DNA of 64,000 nt from Carya illinoinensis. Its lineage: Eukaryota; Streptophyta; Magnoliopsida; Fagales; Juglandaceae. The stretch is from the NCBI RefSeq assembly GCF_018687715.1, contig NC_056752.1, forward strand, positions 37,332,001-37,396,000. Direction: 5' to 3'. Each line of letters begins with the position of its first letter. Positions within the stretch are counted from its first letter, which is position 1. Position numbers and translations under genes: made by a program. Shown piece by piece: positions 1 to 12,527 of the stretch. Below the pieces are notes generated by a model that was given only the letters and a program-made list of their open reading frames with translations, was not told the DNA's origin and made no database searches.

Positions 1-986
1 TGAAATTCCCTTCTCTGTCCTTATTTAGGAGATGTATCCCCTTTTGGTACATACATGTATACATGCTGTTATATTTTCTAGTCACACTGACAATGGGTAT
101 GGCATGTTGTATAAACATGATGTCGACTCCTACCCCTGAAATTTTAGGTTGATACAAGGATGGTTGCCGAACAATCATAATACTGTGGGTTGATCTCTCT
201 TCCTTTTACTCCCGACCTCTTAGGGTTGGTTTTAGTCCTCGGGTGTCATGAGTGTCAGAAACTAGCAAGTAGAATAGATCGTTGTGTGGGCTGGGCTTGA
301 ACCTTGAACTAGATTCTGCAAGCCAACCGAGCTTGGATTGGCCCGTCTGGAGGCATTATTTGAGATTTTAGAACATCCTAGCATGTCCTACTCCCTGGAA
401 TTGGCTAGGACCTTGGAGTGCCATTGAAAGGTACAATGGTTACAATTTACAAATCCGATACCCAAACGAAGTGATGGCAACAAAGATATGGGAATCGGGT
501 ACAGGTTGAAAATGTTCTGGCAACGAAGATGCGGTTGCGAAGAAACGAGACTTTCATCTGTAAACATTTTTGTAAAATGTTCATTCATCGCTCATCTTTT
601 TTCCTTTCTGATTACAATTCTCACGAGTCTGAGTGGATGCATTTAATTCTGGAAAGGTTTTTGTCAAATCTGAACTTTCTAGGGAATCATTCCCCACCCA
701 TTGTGAATGAAGAGAGTAAGGGGTTAACAGTTCCATTTGCTGAGATACTAACAAAAAGTTTTCCAAATCAAAGAGCCTTGATTCCGCTATGGTCCATTCG
801 TTCACAACTGGTCCCGGCTACAGAACTCAAAGACGGGAAAATCAAGCATACATTCCATAAAATGGAAGCAAATACAAATGAATCGCCTTTGCACGTATCA
901 TATGGATACATTGCCTGGAAAGAATGGAGTCAGATGTTTTCCTCTACTATTTTCTTTTCCAAATACATCAACCCACTTTTATGCTG
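1..986. other. 3' flank of translocator gene, no separate gene seen
   Basis: The part next to 987 should include the 3' UTR of the minus-strand translocator gene. The rest shows no motif, repeat or splice pattern that I recognise. A 224-codon plus-strand reading frame at 529-1203 runs antisense across the translocator's last exon and has no recognisable domain, so I treat it as a shadow. Confidence 0.5.
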
Positions 987-3900
987 TCATGAATCACGCA
1001 TGAGCTGCGAACGTCCAATATGGGATAACCTTGATGTTGAAAGTAGAGGTGCTTCTTCATCAAAATTTAAATCAGAGGCACCACCATTCCCTCCACTGCT
1101 TCCCTTGCCATTATCACTAGTGTCATTAGGCAAGAATATGTCTGATGATTTCTTCTCCAACTTCCAATCCTGCATCAGTCAATATACAAGACATAGCCGT
1201 TAGAGGAAAAGGGTGAATCTGGATTTCGATCATGTAAGCATCTCAAAATTGTGACTATAACAAGAAATTAATGATACATATAGTATACGGCTATGGCAAA
1301 GTATAGTTAGATGACGAAGTAGAAATCATAAATGCATTTTATGTTTGAGCATACATCACACATACTTTGAGGTGAACTACTCACTAATGGGTGGTTTAAG
1401 AAGCCAGGATTAGCTTCAGCTAAGATAAAACATAATCCAACAGTCTTTGGGTCAGCATTGCATACCGGTACAAGTTTCACTGCACAGTGTTTTCAGCGTT
1501 GACCAGCTGATCCTTATTCACTTTCACAAAACTCTCATCTCAATACAAAAATAATATATTCTAATAATATTTTATTTAACTCATCTCATCTCATTTTATC
1601 TCATCTCTGAAAACAAACGAACAAACACTCACAATATTCAGCTGATTAAGAGTCAAAACACTCACAATATTCATATTTCTATTTTTTGATAGGTCACAAG
1701 ATTCATGAACAAACATTCATATTTCAAACATTTTCTGATCACAAAAGATTTATAATTCTGGAAACTGAATGCACAAGCTAGGGGTTTGTTGGCTTCGTGA
1801 ACAACTTATACAATCACACCAAGTAGATTCAAGTATGCACATCAGACCTAATTGTTTCAAGCACAATGTAATTCTATGGACATTTAATGCATTGTCATTG
1901 AGGAAGAAAAGTTCCAAGGTAGAGGATATCCTTTTGACGAAAGGGGAAAAATATAATGGTCAGCTGTAAAGTATCAAGGATAATCTATCAGATTACCTTG
2001 GTGATTCTTTCAGGAAGGCTTTCAGAAGGTTGTTGAGGTGCTCGACCATCCTTGACCTTTATATAATTGTACATGACTACACCACATAGTGCTGCAATTG
2101 TAAAAAAGATTTTTAAAGCAAAGTAGAATTTTGAGGTTTAAATGAGGCACAAAATGTCTGACTGAAAGCTTGCACTTCATATGGATGGAGATCTACCGAT
2201 GGCATAGCCAATTATATTTAGCCCAGTTATTGTGGACTCTGGAAAGATGACAGTAGAAAGGGCTATCAATATCCAGTCTTTCAGAACACCAGCAACCCGG
2301 ATGGTAACTGCTCCTGTTCTACCAATTACTAAGAAAATGGAGAAGTTCAGGGCCAAAGCACAAAGAGCATTTGAGAAAAAGATCCAGAAGTTGAACTGGT
2401 CCTCTGAGACTTGTATATGAGGCTTCTCCAATAAACACCAAGGCACAAACAAAAACATGAAACTGCATTTGACAGTGTCAAAAAATGAGAAGCAGATACA
2501 ATAATATCTAATGTAAAAAACCGAATAAAGTCCCATGGTCTAACAAAATGGATCATATAAATAGCTAATAAAAATTAAAATAATTGTTCATCCACTAAAA
2601 TATATATTTCCTGCAATATAAATTTTCCTCTTTAGGAATTACATGATTTTATGAAACAAAAAACAAAAAAACGAATGCCAACCACCAAATATCTCAAGAT
2701 TTTTACAAATCAGCTTACGAAGATTAAGCTATAACTTAAAAGAAGAATTCACTTATACTGATCATACAAAAGCCTCAAAACAAAGTACCTGCACGGAGCT
2801 ATGTAATATAAACTGGTGATGGGGTTTAGAGTCAAGCCCTTCTTTTGTAGAAGGACTTGTGTTAAGACCAGCCTAAGAGCTTCTGCAAAGATGCCTGTAA
2901 CCTGGTAAACTGTACCAACTACATTAAAATGAATCTCCCCATACGAGGAAATGACAACTCCAACACTGACTAGCACCATGTTCAAGAACACGTCACACCT
3001 TGGCTTGTCAGTGCCACACATAACAGCCATAATAAATGTTGCAACAGGCACTGAAACAAATAGAGACATGAGCAGTCAGTTAACAGAGTTGAAAACTATC
3101 ACAACAGTATGAAAACATATGCAAGTTTTCCACGCATACTTAATGCTTTGAGCATCTGGATGAAGGCCACAGAAATGTGCAAGTAAGCAGTGTTACCAAA
3201 CCTGAATGAGAAGTAGAGGGGAAAAAAAATTGTCAACAGATATTATTAATCCAAAAAAATTACTATCGTTTCAAAAGACCTCACTACTGCTAACAAGGAA
3301 TAACTGTCTAAATCCCAGACAAGCGTGCGATTTCCCTTCAAGTATAAAGCTTAATTTTATAGTTATTTTACTGTCTATCCAAGAATCATTAGAGAGAACT
3401 TCAGAACAGAGTGCAATTTTAACAAAGATCCCCACACAAGCAACTACATAAGCAAAAAGAAGGAAGCAGAAAAAGTACAAAGTTAAAAAACATACATAAA
3501 GTGATAAAGATTCAAAAATATTGATTACATGTAATCAAATTGGTGATTATCCAGCCAGAACAAGCAACCAATCTAAACATCTAAAAATGTCTTGCCAGAG
3601 ACCTATAACAAATACTTTATTTGTCAGTTAAGGATAATTTTGGTGAACATTCCTCGTGGTGAAAAGATTAGGTTAGGTTCTTAAGTCAAGTTTGCTGGTT
3701 GGAATCAATTATTTCATATATTAGATATATGATATATGGACATCTAATTTTTGGTTATAAATATCTATAAAACTTGCTTAATTGTTTCAAAGATATTTTT
3801 GAGAGACCTTAAACTGATCAGAATAATAGGTGCACAAACAAAAACCAATTCAATCGTCAGATCTAATAAGAAAGGTCAAGGAATTCATCCCTAATAGTGA

Positions 3901-5049
3901 ACACGCTAAACACCTGATGATAAGCATATTCACGCCTCCTTAATTATAGAATTTCCATGTCACATGCCAAAAAGGAGGCCGGGTTCTGCTAGATCTTAGT
4001 GCTTACCAAAGACTTGATGCAAAGAAGGCACTTATTGGTATCACACATGTTGCATATCTGTTTATGAAAAAGACAAAGAAGATATTTGACAAATGAGAAA
4101 CTGAACAAATGAAGAAAAGAAAGAGAACATCACAACAGAATAAACGGGAGGGGGGGCAGAAATTGAAAATCTGTTTCACTTACATTTCAAATGTCATTTT
4201 GACGGGAGCTACAACCTGAAAATACAAAAGAATTAACTACATCAATTTGAGAACACAAACAGAAAAGTCACAGAAAAACTCTGGAAATCTCATGTTGGAT
4301 ACCTCTGGCCACTTTATTACAAATCACGGCAGTGGATAAAACACACAAAAAGAATTGAATGAAATAAAAGTACGTTAAAAAAAATTGAATGAAAGTGAAC
4401 ATTCAGAATAGAAAATATAGAAAAGAATGAGGATCAAGGATTTATATAAAATTGCTCCTTTATAACCACAATAACCGAACCTTGCAAGATCGAGATAGGC
4501 GACCACTTTACACCCATTGAATCCCATAATCATAGGCTTTTTGAGTTTTTGGAACCGCAAAAGACCATACCGAACTATGGAAGCTTATGGTTAATAGCTA
4601 TCGGTGTATAGCATCAAATGAAATAAGAAAGCACATCCAGAATCAACACAATGCCATAGTAATACGGCTGCTAATACAAAAACAAGTGCATAGTTTCGCA
4701 GAGATCTATATCAGCACCATGCAAAGCACACTCAGAATCAAGACAAATTTTGTAATCACAGTCCAGCACAAGAAAGTCATACCTTGAAAACCCGAACAAG
4801 AAAGAATGCAACGGCTCCGGAAAAGCCCATGTGAATCATGGTAAGCGTTATAGGAAACGGAAAGTTGAAGTATTTCGGAGATAGAACCCACTGCACAGCA
4901 GAAATTAACAGTGAACTCACACAGAGACGCGCACCGAATACCCAAATAGAAAGAGAAATCGGTACCTTGTTGTACAATATGACTCCGGAAGAAAGCAAAA
5001 TGTAGACTAGCAGGTACAAGTATGTGAAAATGAGCGTTTTGTTAATCAT
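987..5049 (-). CDS. Probable sugar phosphate/phosphate translocator (TPT/DMT family, At3g17430-like)
   Basis: This is a membrane exchanger of the triose-phosphate/nucleotide-sugar translocator family; substrate and organelle are not evident from sequence. Nine coding exons join cleanly at GT-AG sites: 5049-4966, 4890-4783, 4215-4184, 4057-4007, 3201-3140, 3050-2789, 2462-2197, 2091-1997 and 1169-987. They total 1143 nt, or 380 aa, a normal family length. The protein opens with MINKTL and a membrane helix. It continues through WVLSPKYFNF, ITLTMIHMGFSG, SLWFGNTAYLHISV, VCGTDKPRCDVF-like sequence, LVLTQVLLQKKGL, FNFWIFFSNALCALALNFSI and IGRTGAVTIRVAGVLKDW, all hallmarks of the KT/TPT clade. It ends in a hydrophilic tail with EEAPLL and RLSHIGRSQL. 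Intron 1 is only 75 bp and is in frame, so retention would insert 25 residues. I chose the Met at 5049 over the one at 5070 because it matches the usual MINK start. No frameshift or stop is seen, so it looks functional. Confidence 0.95.
1531..1618. repeat. MITE-like fragment, AGATGAGAT family, copy A
   Basis: Lies in the last intron (1170-1996) of the translocator gene. It contains CTCATCTCATCTCATTTTAT and TCTCATCTC runs flanking an AT-rich core. Similar blocks occur at 12150-12350, 38126-38285, 39360-39525 and 53045-53255, so this is a dispersed short repeat. I could not define a TSD for this copy. Confidence 0.4.
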
Positions 5050-5620
5050 TGTCTTTCTTCTTTCACGCACAGAATGAAGAGTGAACTATGAAATCCCGAC
5101 TCGTTTGCCACAAACGAGAGCAAAAAGTAAGAAAATGGCTGCAAATTTAGCATACAATGGCGAGCAAACAAACAAAGCAAGCAAAATCCAGAGCCGCCGA
5201 TCTGAAACTAGATGGAGCAGACAACAAAGTCAGACACCACCATCTGATCTGATTTCTTGCGGCAATGAAGAAACGGGATATGTACCTTAAAAAATGGGTT
5301 CGGGTTCCCAATCTCAGATATCCCAACCCAATCCGACACGCAAGCACGCCCCCCCACACACACACAAAGAATAAACCAAGGCGAAGAAGATCCAATTAAA
5401 AGGAACTTTTTTTTTTTTTTCAATACTTGGAAGTTTGGGAGTGAGTGTGAGTCTTCTTTCTTCTCCTGCTGCTGCTGCTGCTTCTTCTTCGTCTTCTTCA
5501 ACCCTCGAGCTGTGTTTATTACAGCTCTGCTCTAAAAGCATAAAAAGGCACCAGCGTCTCCGTCGACTTCTGCCTGCGTCTGCGCGCAGCTGACTCGCAC
5601 GTTTTCCTAATGTCTTTCCA
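5050..5620 (-). promoter_or_regulatory. Leader and core promoter region of the translocator gene
   Basis: The sequence upstream of the start codon contains, on the minus strand, a purine-rich GAA/CAG trinucleotide stretch (about 5455-5500) typical of plant 5' leaders, and a TTTTTATGC-type TATA-like site near 5535-5545. A donor-like AAG-GTACAT near 5287 and an acceptor-like TTTGCAG near 5136 could bound a leader intron. None of this can be confirmed without transcripts. Confidence 0.4.
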
Positions 5621-5744
5621 ACATCACACGTATCTTCTTTTCTATTGGACATTTCATTTCCAGGACTTTATTACACTCTGTCACTATCTTTACTTCCGTG
5701 ATCTGGATTTCACATTCAATGCAAACTTTTACAGTTGCAAACTG

Positions 5745-6089
5745 AGAGCATCCTCTGTCGATTTGTCCAACTTAAAAGACAATTTTTATGAATATAGTAA
5801 TAAAATATTTAATATTTTTTAACTATATATATTATTTTATTTCAATTTCTCACTTTTTACTATTTTATAGTGGTTGGAATTAAGTAAAATGACGAAGAAA
5901 ATGATAAAGGGAGAGAAAAATATAATAAAATATACATTAGATACAACTAAAGTGACTTTTAAATTTGGAAAATCTTTTGAAAGTCGATGTAAATTAGACT
6001 TTAACTAATCTAATGTGATGTTATTTTGAAATCTATTAGATAAAATATGGAATAGATTTAACATTTTGCTAATCTATTGAGAATGCTCT
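5745..6089. mobile_element. Possible MITE with AGAGCATYC termini
   Basis: The left end reads AGAGCATCCTCTGTCGATTTG and the reverse complement of the right end reads AGAGCATTCTCAATAGATT. These are inverted termini around a non-coding AT-rich core of about 345 bp. AGAGCATTCTCA ends are common in plant MITEs. No clear target-site duplication was found, so the call is tentative. Confidence 0.4.
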
Positions 6090-9000
6090 AAATGTATCTC
6101 ATGTCCGACATTCTATGTAATTTCAACAAAAACTGAACTACAACCTTAATGTTTTTATTGTATTGAGTTATACTATTGTTAAGCTGGTTTCGTAAAATAC
6201 ATCATTAACATTATTTAAATGTTTAAAATTTAATTTGTAAGATTCTAATTTTGAGAAAAAAATTAAAATCAAATTAAATCACGTAAACACTTTATTATAT
6301 ATGTTATTCATACCGATTTATAAATAAAATTTTTATATATTATTAAATAGTTATGTCATAGGAATTTGTCACTAGTTTTCTCTTCTCGTTAAACTTTTTT
6401 GAATAAATATATTTAGAAGTCTCTTTATTGACATACTAAACACATTAATGAAATGGAAGTCATTCACATCAATTTGTATAAAAATATATATATATATATA
6501 TATTATCATTTGGATTCTTTTTTATGAATAAAATGAATCTCACCATAAATATTGTGTTACATATCAAACTTACAAGTAACACTAGTAGTTGGACAACGTT
6601 TAAAGGATGTTCGCCCAGTGTATAAAAATATTATTTTGAATTAATATTATTTTTACTAAGAAAACTTTTTTGATTAATAATGTAATGCTTTTAGGAAAAA
6701 GAATATAATTTCTAACATCAAATAGTAAGATAGACTTAAATCGGTTTTAAAATATTTAGAATTAAAATCTTATTATTTACTACTACATTTGCTCCTGGGT
6801 ACGGTTGGAAATAACAAATACATGAAAAAAAATGAACCTTGAACCAAAACTGTGTAAGGTAGGAGACAAACCGTTAACAGTAAAGTAACATGCATGGTAC
6901 TTTTTTTAGTTTAATAAAACGATTATTTTTAAAAAGTGATATAATTTTTATAAAGAAATAAAATACTTTATATAAGGAATGAATATAAATTTTAAATCAC
7001 ATATATAAATCTATAAATAAATTATACTTTATATAAAATATCATATATATATAATAGAATATAGAATATATATTTATATAATTTATATAGATATATATAT
7101 ATAATACAATATATATATCTAATATACCTTATAAATAAATGATTTTCAATGCACGAGTTCTAGGATCGATGCATGCTGTATGAACTTTGATAACTATGAA
7201 TTTATTCATAAGTGATTCGGGAGAGAGATTAAAAAAATAAAAACTTTTAAGAAGATAGAGAATCACTTTAATTTATTCATACAACTAACGGTGTTAGTTT
7301 TAACAATAAAACAATAAAAATCTTTAAATCAACAAAATTCCGTTAAATAGCCACTTTATATATATAAAGATAACTCTACTCTTTTCTTCACCCTGCTAAA
7401 AATTCGTTCGGACAACAAAAATACTTGCCACAACATAGCTTTTTCCTATCTTCGGAAAAAATATTGAGCAATAAATTATAAATAATGATGCTAGATAAAG
7501 TCTTATAGTATGTCAATTTTTCATACTTTCTTTGAAAAGAATGAGATTCTAGATTTTAAATTTACTTACTTTTTCAAATAGGATCCACGATATTAACACA
7601 TTCTAAAATTGTAAATATATATTTATCACATTATTATTTCAACTTTAGAAAAGGAATGAATACGTCACTATATTCCAAAATGGGATGTTTGATTAAAACA
7701 AATTGATTGATCCATATCCTTTTATGAGTTATAACGTGGTGGTGATGAGGCTGAGCCAGCCCTGTATTGACAGTTGGGCTACTGAACAAACAACATATTA
7801 TATATTGGGCTAAATCTCAATGCTAGTGAACAATTTAACGATTAGCCTAACTACTTGTCGTTATTGATATGTAGTGGACTGGACCCATGTGCCCATTGGA
7901 CATCATTTTCCACACTGGACCACTTGTACCGAATTATACCCTACATAAATAATTATAAGAGGACAAAACAAAAATGGAAGAGAAGCTTTTATTCGATGCA
8001 TTTGGGTTTCTAGAGTTTATTATTGGATTTTAGAATTTAGAGTGCGAGAAAAATAGACATATGAAGAAGATTTTACAATATTTGCAACAATTCCAATGAA
8101 TTTCTTAGATCAGATTAAATATTCAATAAATACTATAAGACTCATTTTATGTATATATTTTTAATTTTTAATTTTAAAATTTAGTCAAAAACTATAGAGA
8201 ATCGTTATCTGTGCTTGATATTATATTAAGATTAATGACTTCAGAGGGTTTGTTGGTTGATTTGTTTATGATCATGCCTTCTTTTTTTTTTTTAAATATT
8301 GTATCAAACCTTGTTTGACACCTTCAAATATCAAGAAGTCGTGTTTAAAAATAATAAAAGAGTAGACAAAGGCGTGCTTGGGACGTTGCAAACTTGCATG
8401 TTCAATGTTCATATATACACCGATGACATTGTCTCGTACTGCCGATCGATAAGGCCACTTGCATGGAGGGATGGTGGATGACAGGATCTCCCATGCAGTA
8501 AATGATCATGACTCCATGACCTTGTTTGCTTAGTTTTCAATATTGTTTGATCTTTTCCTTTGGTCTAAAGAGTACTTAAATTTGAAGATTAGATATAGAT
8601 ACATGATGGTTCAGCTAGCTTCGACGGCGGCCTTCATGACCACGTCCTTTCACAAGTCGCCGGCCATCCCTCCTTGGCTCTAATTGTTTGATTGATGTAC
8701 GCCTGCCTTAATGTGATGTTAATGGAATGTGCACATTAATTCTTAGATAGCTTTGCCCGCCCACTTGTATCTAATAAATGGACATTTAAACTACTATAAT
8801 ATTGTAAAATATTGTGAAATATGCTCCAAACCTAACCCGACATCAACTACGGAATCTCGAGTCACTATCAACTGATGCAAAATCATGGAAAAATTCAAAG
8901 CTAGCGGCTAGCTGCTGCTGCTGATCATGATCATTCATTTAATTAATTAATACTCGATCCATTCTCTTATCTATATATATATATATAATGATTTTTTTAT

Positions 9001-11873
9001 TGAAATAATAAATAGAAAAAATAGATTTTATGATTATTTATTTTCTCTGAACTTGTCTATCTAGCATAGCTAACATTCCCCATCATCGGGTATAATATAA
9101 TAGCAATCAAGTTTCGTTAATTAAAAAAAAAAAAAGATAATAAATTTTTTTAACACAAGTCAATTAATTAATCATGATGACAACAATATTATAATAATAA
9201 TGAATGTCGAACCATTATATATATATATATATATATATCATGGATTGCATGCTACCTGCTGCTGATCATGAAACCCTACACCTCATCAGCTACATTACGT
9301 ACCGTCATATTTAATTATTCTTATACAATTATTATGTTCAATCGATGCAATATATGTACGTAAGGCCACGTCCGTGATATATAAATATATATATATATAT
9401 ATATAAGCTAGGTTGTGTGACCTTTAAGCTAGCTAGCAGAAGTACTGCAATATTCTAGACATTCTGTTCTGTCCCAAAACAACAAATTAACTTAAGAGAT
9501 TATGACAAGAAATTAAACACCTAAAAGAACACATCATGATGTACAAAGATCTAAAACGAGCCAACGTACGTACAAGGATACATACATATTGTGAATAAAC
9601 AACATCCCAATTAAGCTCATTCTGACAAATTAATTAATGATCAGTACTAATTATTAATCCATGCAGTACGTACTCATGAGATCATGTATATATGGTTAAT
9701 TTTGGGCATGCACGCACATCAAACGTACGTACATAATTAATATTAATCATATTGTATAATGATCTCCTAGACATGATTGAACTTGATAGATGCAACCACC
9801 TAACACGGCCAAGTACATAAGCTAATTAAACATAGGTATATTAGACCATATATATATGCACTCAACCACCATGCATGCAGTAGTATATACGTACTAGCTA
9901 GTTATACATGCAACATTAATATTACTGTGTACGTTGGGAGCACAAATTAAATGTGGCATGCCGACACTAATCATGCAAATAAATGTCGCACACCCGCATG
10001 ATCGATGTTGCATTATTTATATTATATGGACCAACCAACAAAAAACATAGATTACTCAGAAATGAATGATTTCTAATACTAGCCGAGCAACGTACATCAT
10101 CATGATCAAATAGATAATTCCTATATATATATATACATTCTTCAACAGATCATTGAGCAAATTTTATTAATTATATATATATTATATGTTTTTGTTGAAG
10201 AGACATTAATGTTGTGTCCAATGTATGAACAGATCAATTTAGTTCAAGATATTTTTGGAATTAATTGCACGTTGTCCCCCATAAACAGCATAAATGTTGG
10301 AGGATATATAGAGATCGAGGTACATATATAGTTGAGGAACCAAACAGCTAAACAGCTAGCGCACGTACATTAATTCTATCTTTATATAAATTTTCTTAAA
10401 ATATTTGATTTGTTTTTGTGTATAGCCATGAATTCTATATCCAGACGTTGATCAATGATCATCTGGTTTGCTTGCAGATCATTAGCATATGTCAATATAA
10501 CAAGTAGTACTGCCAACCATAAAACGAAAGACAGGGCTGCAGCATGCGGAGTAGTACGTATTACGTGTCTTTACAAACAAAAATTTAGTTGCACAAGTGC
10601 GTATTAATATATATATCAATTTTATATAATTGATTAAAAAATAAATTTTATTAAAAATAATGTTAATTTAAATTTTGAATATGAAAAAATCAGTATTAAT
10701 ACATAGATCATTAGTACGCAACTTTAAATTTCTAGAATATCTAAATTATATATTAATTTAAACCATTAATTTTCTTTTTTTTTTTATTTTACCAAGTTTT
10801 ATTTTATTTTATTTATGAAAAATGATATTTATACTTAAAAAATGTGCAGGACCTTTTAAAAAGTAGGTAAACTTAAGAGTACTTATACGGGAAATTTTTT
10901 TTTTAATAATAATTTTTTTTTTTTAAAAGTTAAGTACATTTTAAGAGGATATCTAATATTATTTTTATTTGTTTATTTATTTATTTTTCTTTTCAGGTAG
11001 ATGATCAATGTTGCTGACCGACAACTACATCACTTTTAAAACAAATTAGTAAAACGAAGACACATGGCAACATAATTTTATGATCACATAAATGATTTCA
11101 TATAATTTTTGAGTCATTTACACTCATGTCATGACATATTATATATATTATACCTTCTCTCTCAAGATTTTGGTCGACATCCATATATCATCCTCGGATT
11201 CGAGTTAATTAATAAACCATGACTAAATACCTAACAATGATGGCCACTTTTTTAGACCAACTTTGAAATTAGTTTTAAAGACATGATTCTTGTCTTGTTC
11301 TATTTTCCCTTTTGGCGGGGCCTCTCTTCAATATCCCATAAAATAAAATACAAATAATAATGTGTAATAGTTCTTTATTTATTATAGAATAATATAATAT
11401 ATAATCGTAAAGTGTATAAACATCATGTAATTATTTAAAAAAAATTTATTATTAAAAAATTATTATTATTATTTATATAAATCTCATATTTATTCATTAT
11501 TTTAAAAATAATTATGTGACGCTTATTAATTCACGATTGTAACTATCATTTTTTTTACTAATATAGCAATGTCGACCGCTTACGGTATTGGAAAGCACCA
11601 AAAAACCACGAGTATAAGTCATTGTCGGCACATAATAAAGCTGGGGCATGATTTATAACATGTTTACATGGGAGCCAAATCCATATATTAAAAAACCAAT
11701 CAAGAGAATATTACACGAAATATTCGGGAAAAAAATCCGAACCCAAAAATATAGTTAAAAACTTAAAAATGATCATTATATTATTATCACTAGAAAAATT
11801 ATATTATTAAGCCGATGTGTAGATCACACATAATAAAATATTTAAATAAAATAGTTTTAGAATAAAGATGAGA
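6090..11873. other. AT-rich intergenic DNA, no gene found
   Basis: About 5.8 kb with no credible coding frame. It holds many AT microsatellites (for example around 6485-6500, 7025-7120, 8970-8990, 9215-9238 and 9383-9404). From 8.6 to 10.6 kb it is rich in GCTAGC, TACGTACG and CATGCA palindromic hexamers. I looked for tRNA and conserved miRNA sequences and saw none. Short blocks near 7480-7620 and 10815-10980 resemble degraded MITEs but have no clear ends. Confidence 0.6.
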
Positions 11874-12145
11874 TATATAAGAGGACGGTGCTACAGGCAC
11901 CGTTGGTGGCTCCCGCTGGAGTCACCGTTAGGTAAAAAAAAATTTTTGCCTTTTTGATTTTTTTTTTAAAATTTTTTTTAATACTTTTAAATATTTTAAA
12001 AAAATATAAAAAAATTATAATAATATTATAAAAAAATTACTTAACCATTAAGAAAAAGAAAAAATTAAAAAAAAAAAATAAAATAGGGCTAGCGGTGGCC
12101 CCAGCGGGAGCCACCAGCGGTGGCCCTATCATTTTCCTATATAAG
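11874..12145. mobile_element. Non-autonomous hAT-like MITE with 8-bp TSD
   Basis: A 256-bp element (11882-12137) is flanked by TATATAAG on both sides (11874-11881 and 12138-12145). Its ends are imperfect inverted repeats of about 50 bp centred on GGTGGCTCCCGCTGG (left) and its complement CCAGCGGGAGCCACC (right). The core is A/T homopolymer-rich. The GC-rich arms could fold into a strong hairpin. The 8-bp TSD fits the hAT superfamily; the long arms are unusual for it. Confidence 0.75.
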
Positions 12146-12149
12146 ATGA

Positions 12150-12350
12150 TATGTGATGGTTTTAAATGAAAAATAAAAGTTGAATAAAATATTATTAGAA
12201 TATTATTTTTTAAGATTATTATTATTTTGATATTTGAAAAAGTTAAAATTTGAATTTGAAAAAGTTGAATTGTTTATTATATTTTATATGAAAATTTTAA
12301 AAAATTGTAATAATAAAATGAGATGAAACGTTTTCCGAATCCAAACGGAA
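12150..12350. repeat. MITE-like block, AGATGAGAT family, copy B
   Basis: AT-rich block with repeated AAAAAGTTGAAT-type words, TTATTATATTTTAT and AATGAGATGAAACG at its right edge. It matches the other copies of this repeat in the window. It lies between the MITE at 11.9-12.1 kb and the solo LTR. No TSD was resolved. Confidence 0.45.
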
Positions 12351-12527
12351 CAAGTGGTATACTCTGATTTGAAAATTCAGTTTTAAAATTTGTATATTAC
12401 AAAAGTCTTACAATTTAAGTGATGTAAATGATGTGTTCTACATACCGATATGAAAATAGAATAACTTACATCATTATAATAATTGCAATAATAATAACAT
12501 GATCACCATTTTTACCAACGCATATAT

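Noticed and set aside
529..1203. 224-codon plus-strand frame
   Set aside because: It overlaps the last translocator exon antisense, has no recognisable domain, and no splice or promoter support.
6090..11873. Possible miRNA precursors or tRNA genes in the AT-rich region
   Set aside because: Inverted AT-rich words occur often, but I saw no conserved mature miRNA sequence and no tRNA A/B boxes in the right order.
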